From contig NZ_JAJNOC010000001.1 of NCBI RefSeq assembly GCF_021044825.1, forward strand, positions 1,488,001 through 1,552,000: a DNA stretch of 64,000 nucleotides. The letters run 5' to 3'. A program made the translations under genes and the position numbers. This document shows, in pieces, positions 60,958-64,000 of the stretch (position 1 is its first letter; the number at the start of each line of letters is the position of its first letter). This DNA comes from Massilia phyllostachyos. Its GTDB lineage: Bacteria; Pseudomonadota; Gammaproteobacteria; Burkholderiales; Burkholderiaceae_D. The notes beneath the pieces were generated by a model. It saw nothing but the letters and a program-made list of their open reading frames with translations. It was not told where the DNA came from and searched no databases.

Positions 60958-61829
60958 TGAACCGCCTCGTAACTTTATTTGTGGCGGGCTTCATTGCCCT
61001 GATGCTGCTGTCCTCGACCGTGTTCGTGGTGGACCAGCGCCGCTTCGCCATCGTGTTCGCCCTGGGCCAGGTGCGTGACGTCATCACCGAACCGGGCCTG
61101 CACTTCAAGCTGCCGCCGCCGTTCCAGAACGTGATCTACCTGGACAAGCGCATCCTGACGCTGGACACGCCGGACGCCGACCGCTTCATCACCGCCGAGA
61201 AGAAGAACATCCTGGTGGATGCCTTCGTCAAGTGGCGCATCGTCGACCCGCGCCTGTACTACGTCTCCTTCAACGGCGACGAGAACCGTGCACGTGACCG
61301 CATGTCGCAGATCATCAAGGCGGCCCTGAACGACGAAATCACCAAGCGCACCGTGCGCGAAGTGATCTCGGGCGAGCGCGGCCGCGTGATGGAAGCGGTG
61401 AAGGAAAAGGTCGTGGCCGAAGCCAAGGAGATCGGCGTCGGCGTGGTGGACGTGCGTTTGAAACGTGTCGACTACATCGACCAGATCAACAACTCGGTGT
61501 ACGAACGCATGAAGGCCGAGCGCGTGCGCGTGGCCAATGAGCTGCGTTCGACCGGTGCTGCGGAATCCGAACAGATTCGCGCGGATGCGGATCGCCAGCG
61601 GACCGTGATCATTGCCGAGGCATTCCGCGAGGCGGAGAAGATCAAGGGTGATGGGGACGCGAAGGCGACGGCGATTTATGCGGAGTCGTTCGGGAAGAAT
61701 CCGGAGTTTGCGAAGTACTATCGTTCGCTGGAGGCGTATCGCGCTACCTTCAAGAATCGCGGCGACGTGATGGTGGTGGATCCGAATTCGGAGTTCTTCA
61801 AGTATTTCAAGCAGCCGGGTTCGAAGTAA
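60957..61829 (+). CDS. hflC: FtsH protease modulator HflC
   Basis: 290 residues. N-terminal membrane helix (about 4-24), SPFH domain (VVDQRRFAIVFALGQVRDVI, VDVRLKRVDYIDQINNSVYE) and a coiled coil with ERVRVANELRSTGAAESEQI. Partner of HflK. Its start shares one base with the hflK stop, so both are made in equal amounts. Followed by a 340-nt gap that contains a repeat pair. Confidence 0.96.
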   Translation: MNRLVTLFVAGFIALMLLSSTVFVVDQRRFAIVFALGQVRDVITEPGLHFKLPPPFQNVIYLDKRILTLDTPDADRFITAEKKNILVDAFVKWRIVDPRLYYVSFNGDENRARDRMSQIIKAALNDEITKRTVREVISGERGRVMEAVKEKVVAEAKEIGVGVVDVRLKRVDYIDQINNSVYERMKAERVRVANELRSTGAAESEQIRADADRQRTVIIAEAFREAEKIKGDGDAKATAIYAESFGKNPEFAKYYRSLEAYRATFKNRGDVMVVDPNSEFFKYFKQPGSK

Positions 61830-61857
61830 GCGCTAGTGGTTTGCCGGCAGAAATTGG

Positions 61858-61964
61858 ATCCCGGCCTTCGCCGGGATGACGGTTTTAAGGATTGTGGTGT
61901 CAGGAGTCGATAACTCCACTCATCCACGGACAAAAGACAACGTCATCCCGGCGCAGGCCGGGAT
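61858..61964. repeat. Inverted pair of CCGGC(n4)GCCGG-type repeats after hflC
   Basis: ATCCCGGC-CTTC-GCCGGGAT (61858-61877) and ATCCCGGC-GCAG-GCCGGGAT (61945-61964), with TTGG and CCAA tails outward and GATGACG/CGTCAT shoulders inward. The whole gap 61830-62173 holds no gene. A -10-like GGGTAAAAT (62085-62090) before hisZ suggests its own promoter. Confidence 0.8.
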
Positions 61965-62173
61965 CCAAGTTTACGTAGTACAGTGTTAACTCTTCAGTAT
62001 AGACAAGCGCCGCACAGTGGCACTTTGGCAACCCTGAAAGGCTGTCAAAACCATATCCCCGTCCTGCACCTCCCCATTTTCGGGTAAAATCACCGATTCG
62101 GCGCTCGCACCGTGCGCCAGCACGCCTGTGCGTTTGTCATTGTTCTTAATAACAACTCCTTCGCTGTCTGCCC

Positions 62174-63328
62174 ATGCCGAACTGGCTTCTGCCTGAAAAT
62201 ATCGCCGATGTCTTGCCGTCCGAAGCGCGCAAGATCGAGGATCTGCGCCGCAAGATGCTCGATACCTTCCGCCTCTACGGTTACGAGCTGGTGATGCCGC
62301 CGCTGCTCGAGTATGTCGAGTCGCTGCTGGCAGGCGCAGGGCAGGACACCGAGCTGCGCACCTTCAAGGTGGTCGACCAGATTTCCGGGCGCCTCCTGGG
62401 CCTGCGCGCCGACATGACCACCCAGGTGGCGCGCATCGACGCCCACCTGCTCAACCGCGACACCGTCACCCGCCTGTGCTACGCCGGCAGCGTGCTGCAT
62501 ACCCGTCCGTCGGGCCTGCACGCCACCCGCGAACCGATCCAGATCGGCTGCGAGATCTACGGCCACGCCGGCCTGGAAGCCGACGCCGAGATCCAGGAAC
62601 TGGCCCTGTGTGCGCTGGCCCTGGCCGGCTTCGACAGCGTGCGCCTGGACTTGTGCCACGTCGGCATCCTGCGCGCCGTCCTGGCCGAAGACCCGGCCGC
62701 GCGCCGCGACGAAGCCCAACTCATCGGCCTGCTGCGCGCCAAGGATGCGCCGGGCCTGGACGAGTTCACGCAGCATTACGCGCTTGACACCCGCAAGGCC
62801 CTGATGGCGCTGCCGCAGCTGTACGGCGACGTCGGGGTGCTGGCGCGTGCGAAAGAGGAACTGCCGGCGCTGCCGGGCATCACCCGCGCGCTGGCCGAAT
62901 TGGCGGCATTGGCGGCGAGCGCCATCGGCCGGGCCGAAGTGGCGATCGACCTGGCCGATCTGCGCGGCTACCAGTACGAAAGCGGCGCCATGTTCGCGCT
63001 CTATGTGCCGGGCCTGCCGAACGCGGTGGCGCGGGGCGGGCGCTACGACCACGTCGGCGAGGCCTTTGGACGTGCGCGTCCGGCGACCGGCTTCTCGCTC
63101 GACCTGCGCGAACTGGCGCGGCTGCTGCCGACCGCCGAGCGCAAGCATTCGATCCGCGCGCCCTGGGGCAATGCGCCGGAACTGAAGGAAAAAATCGCTG
63201 ACCTGCGCAAGGCAGGCGAAGTCGTGATCCAGTCCATGCCGGGTCACGACAATGTTCAGGACGAGTTCGAGTGCGACCGCGTGCTCGTCCTCGAAAACGG
63301 AAATTGGATTCTCAAAAACTTAGGTTAA
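62174..63328 (+). CDS. hisZ: ATP phosphoribosyltransferase regulatory subunit HisZ
   Basis: 384 residues. A class II HisRS-like fold without the anticodon domain: [77 protein letters not shown]. It activates the short HisG (ATP phosphoribosyltransferase) needed for the first step of histidine synthesis. Located 3 nt before purA, as in many betaproteobacteria. Confidence 0.93.
   Translation: MPNWLLPENIADVLPSEARKIEDLRRKMLDTFRLYGYELVMPPLLEYVESLLAGAGQDTELRTFKVVDQISGRLLGLRADMTTQVARIDAHLLNRDTVTRLCYAGSVLHTRPSGLHATREPIQIGCEIYGHAGLEADAEIQELALCALALAGFDSVRLDLCHVGILRAVLAEDPAARRDEAQLIGLLRAKDAPGLDEFTQHYALDTRKALMALPQLYGDVGVLARAKEELPALPGITRALAELAALAASAIGRAEVAIDLADLRGYQYESGAMFALYVPGLPNAVARGGRYDHVGEAFGRARPATGFSLDLRELARLLPTAERKHSIRAPWGNAPELKEKIADLRKAGEVVIQSMPGHDNVQDEFECDRVLVLENGNWILKNLG

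Positions 63329-64000
<672 letters not shown>

Overview
High GC, gene order and protein types point to a betaproteobacterium of the Oxalobacteraceae (Massilia/Telluria/Duganella-like). Supporting signs are the surE-pcm-nlpD-rpoS block, the rlmN-pilW-rodZ-ispG-hisS-yfgM-bamB-der-hfq-hflX-hflK-hflC-hisZ-purA block, a PEP-CTERM protein, and several dispersed intergenic palindromic repeat families. The window is chromosomal and mostly core genome. I see no rRNA, tRNA or CRISPR array.

1-7.1 kb: end of a molybdopterin hydroxylase subunit, a polytopic membrane protein, rnk with a promoter and long leader, then a minus-strand envelope-modification locus (small membrane protein, PmrA-like regulator, PmrB-like kinase, EptA-type lipid A phosphoethanolamine transferase, PAP2 phosphatase). 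Two near-identical PmrA-box-like direct repeats lie upstream of the locus and of eptA. 7.1-16.1 kb: a five-PAS hybrid kinase, a small secreted NTF2-like protein, gluQ, a repeat-rich gap, a CHRD/PEP-CTERM protein, a DUF421 protein, a three-PAS kinase, and a BlaI-like repressor with a tiny cysteine protein. 16.2-20.3 kb: Amj flippase, FKBP lipoprotein, a secreted proline-rich protein and a BaeSR-like pair whose kinase carries the same proline-rich tract.

20.5-25 kb: a Fur-box-controlled minus-strand operon (PepSY membrane protein, DUF2271, DUF4198, ApbE, membrane-anchored diflavin reductase). DUF2271 carries an SGAT motif of the ApbE flavinylation type, suggesting an iron-repressed extracytoplasmic flavin electron-transfer chain. 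25.2-31.3 kb: the 2-oxoglutarate dehydrogenase genes sucA, sucB and lpdA, with a SHOCT-PspC gene inserted before lpdA. 31.3-36.6 kb: zapE, a coiled-coil lipoprotein, a PP2C-like phosphatase, a YdcH-like protein and a DinG-family helicase.

36.6-41.9 kb is the accessory part: an intact IS1595-family element (12-bp terminal repeats, 8-bp target duplication) inserted at the edge of a repeat, a quinone oxidoreductase, and a two-gene module of a TIR protein and a KGGVGR-type ATPase-like/TPR protein with a degraded P-loop. This module is the best candidate for an unusual system, probably signalling or anti-phage defence. From 42 kb to the end the window is housekeeping: stress survival (surE, pcm, nlpD, rpoS), RNA modification (rlmD, rlmN), ndk, cell shape and pili, isoprenoid and histidyl-tRNA synthesis, outer-membrane assembly, ribosome GTPases, Hfq, the HflKC membrane complex, and the start of purA.
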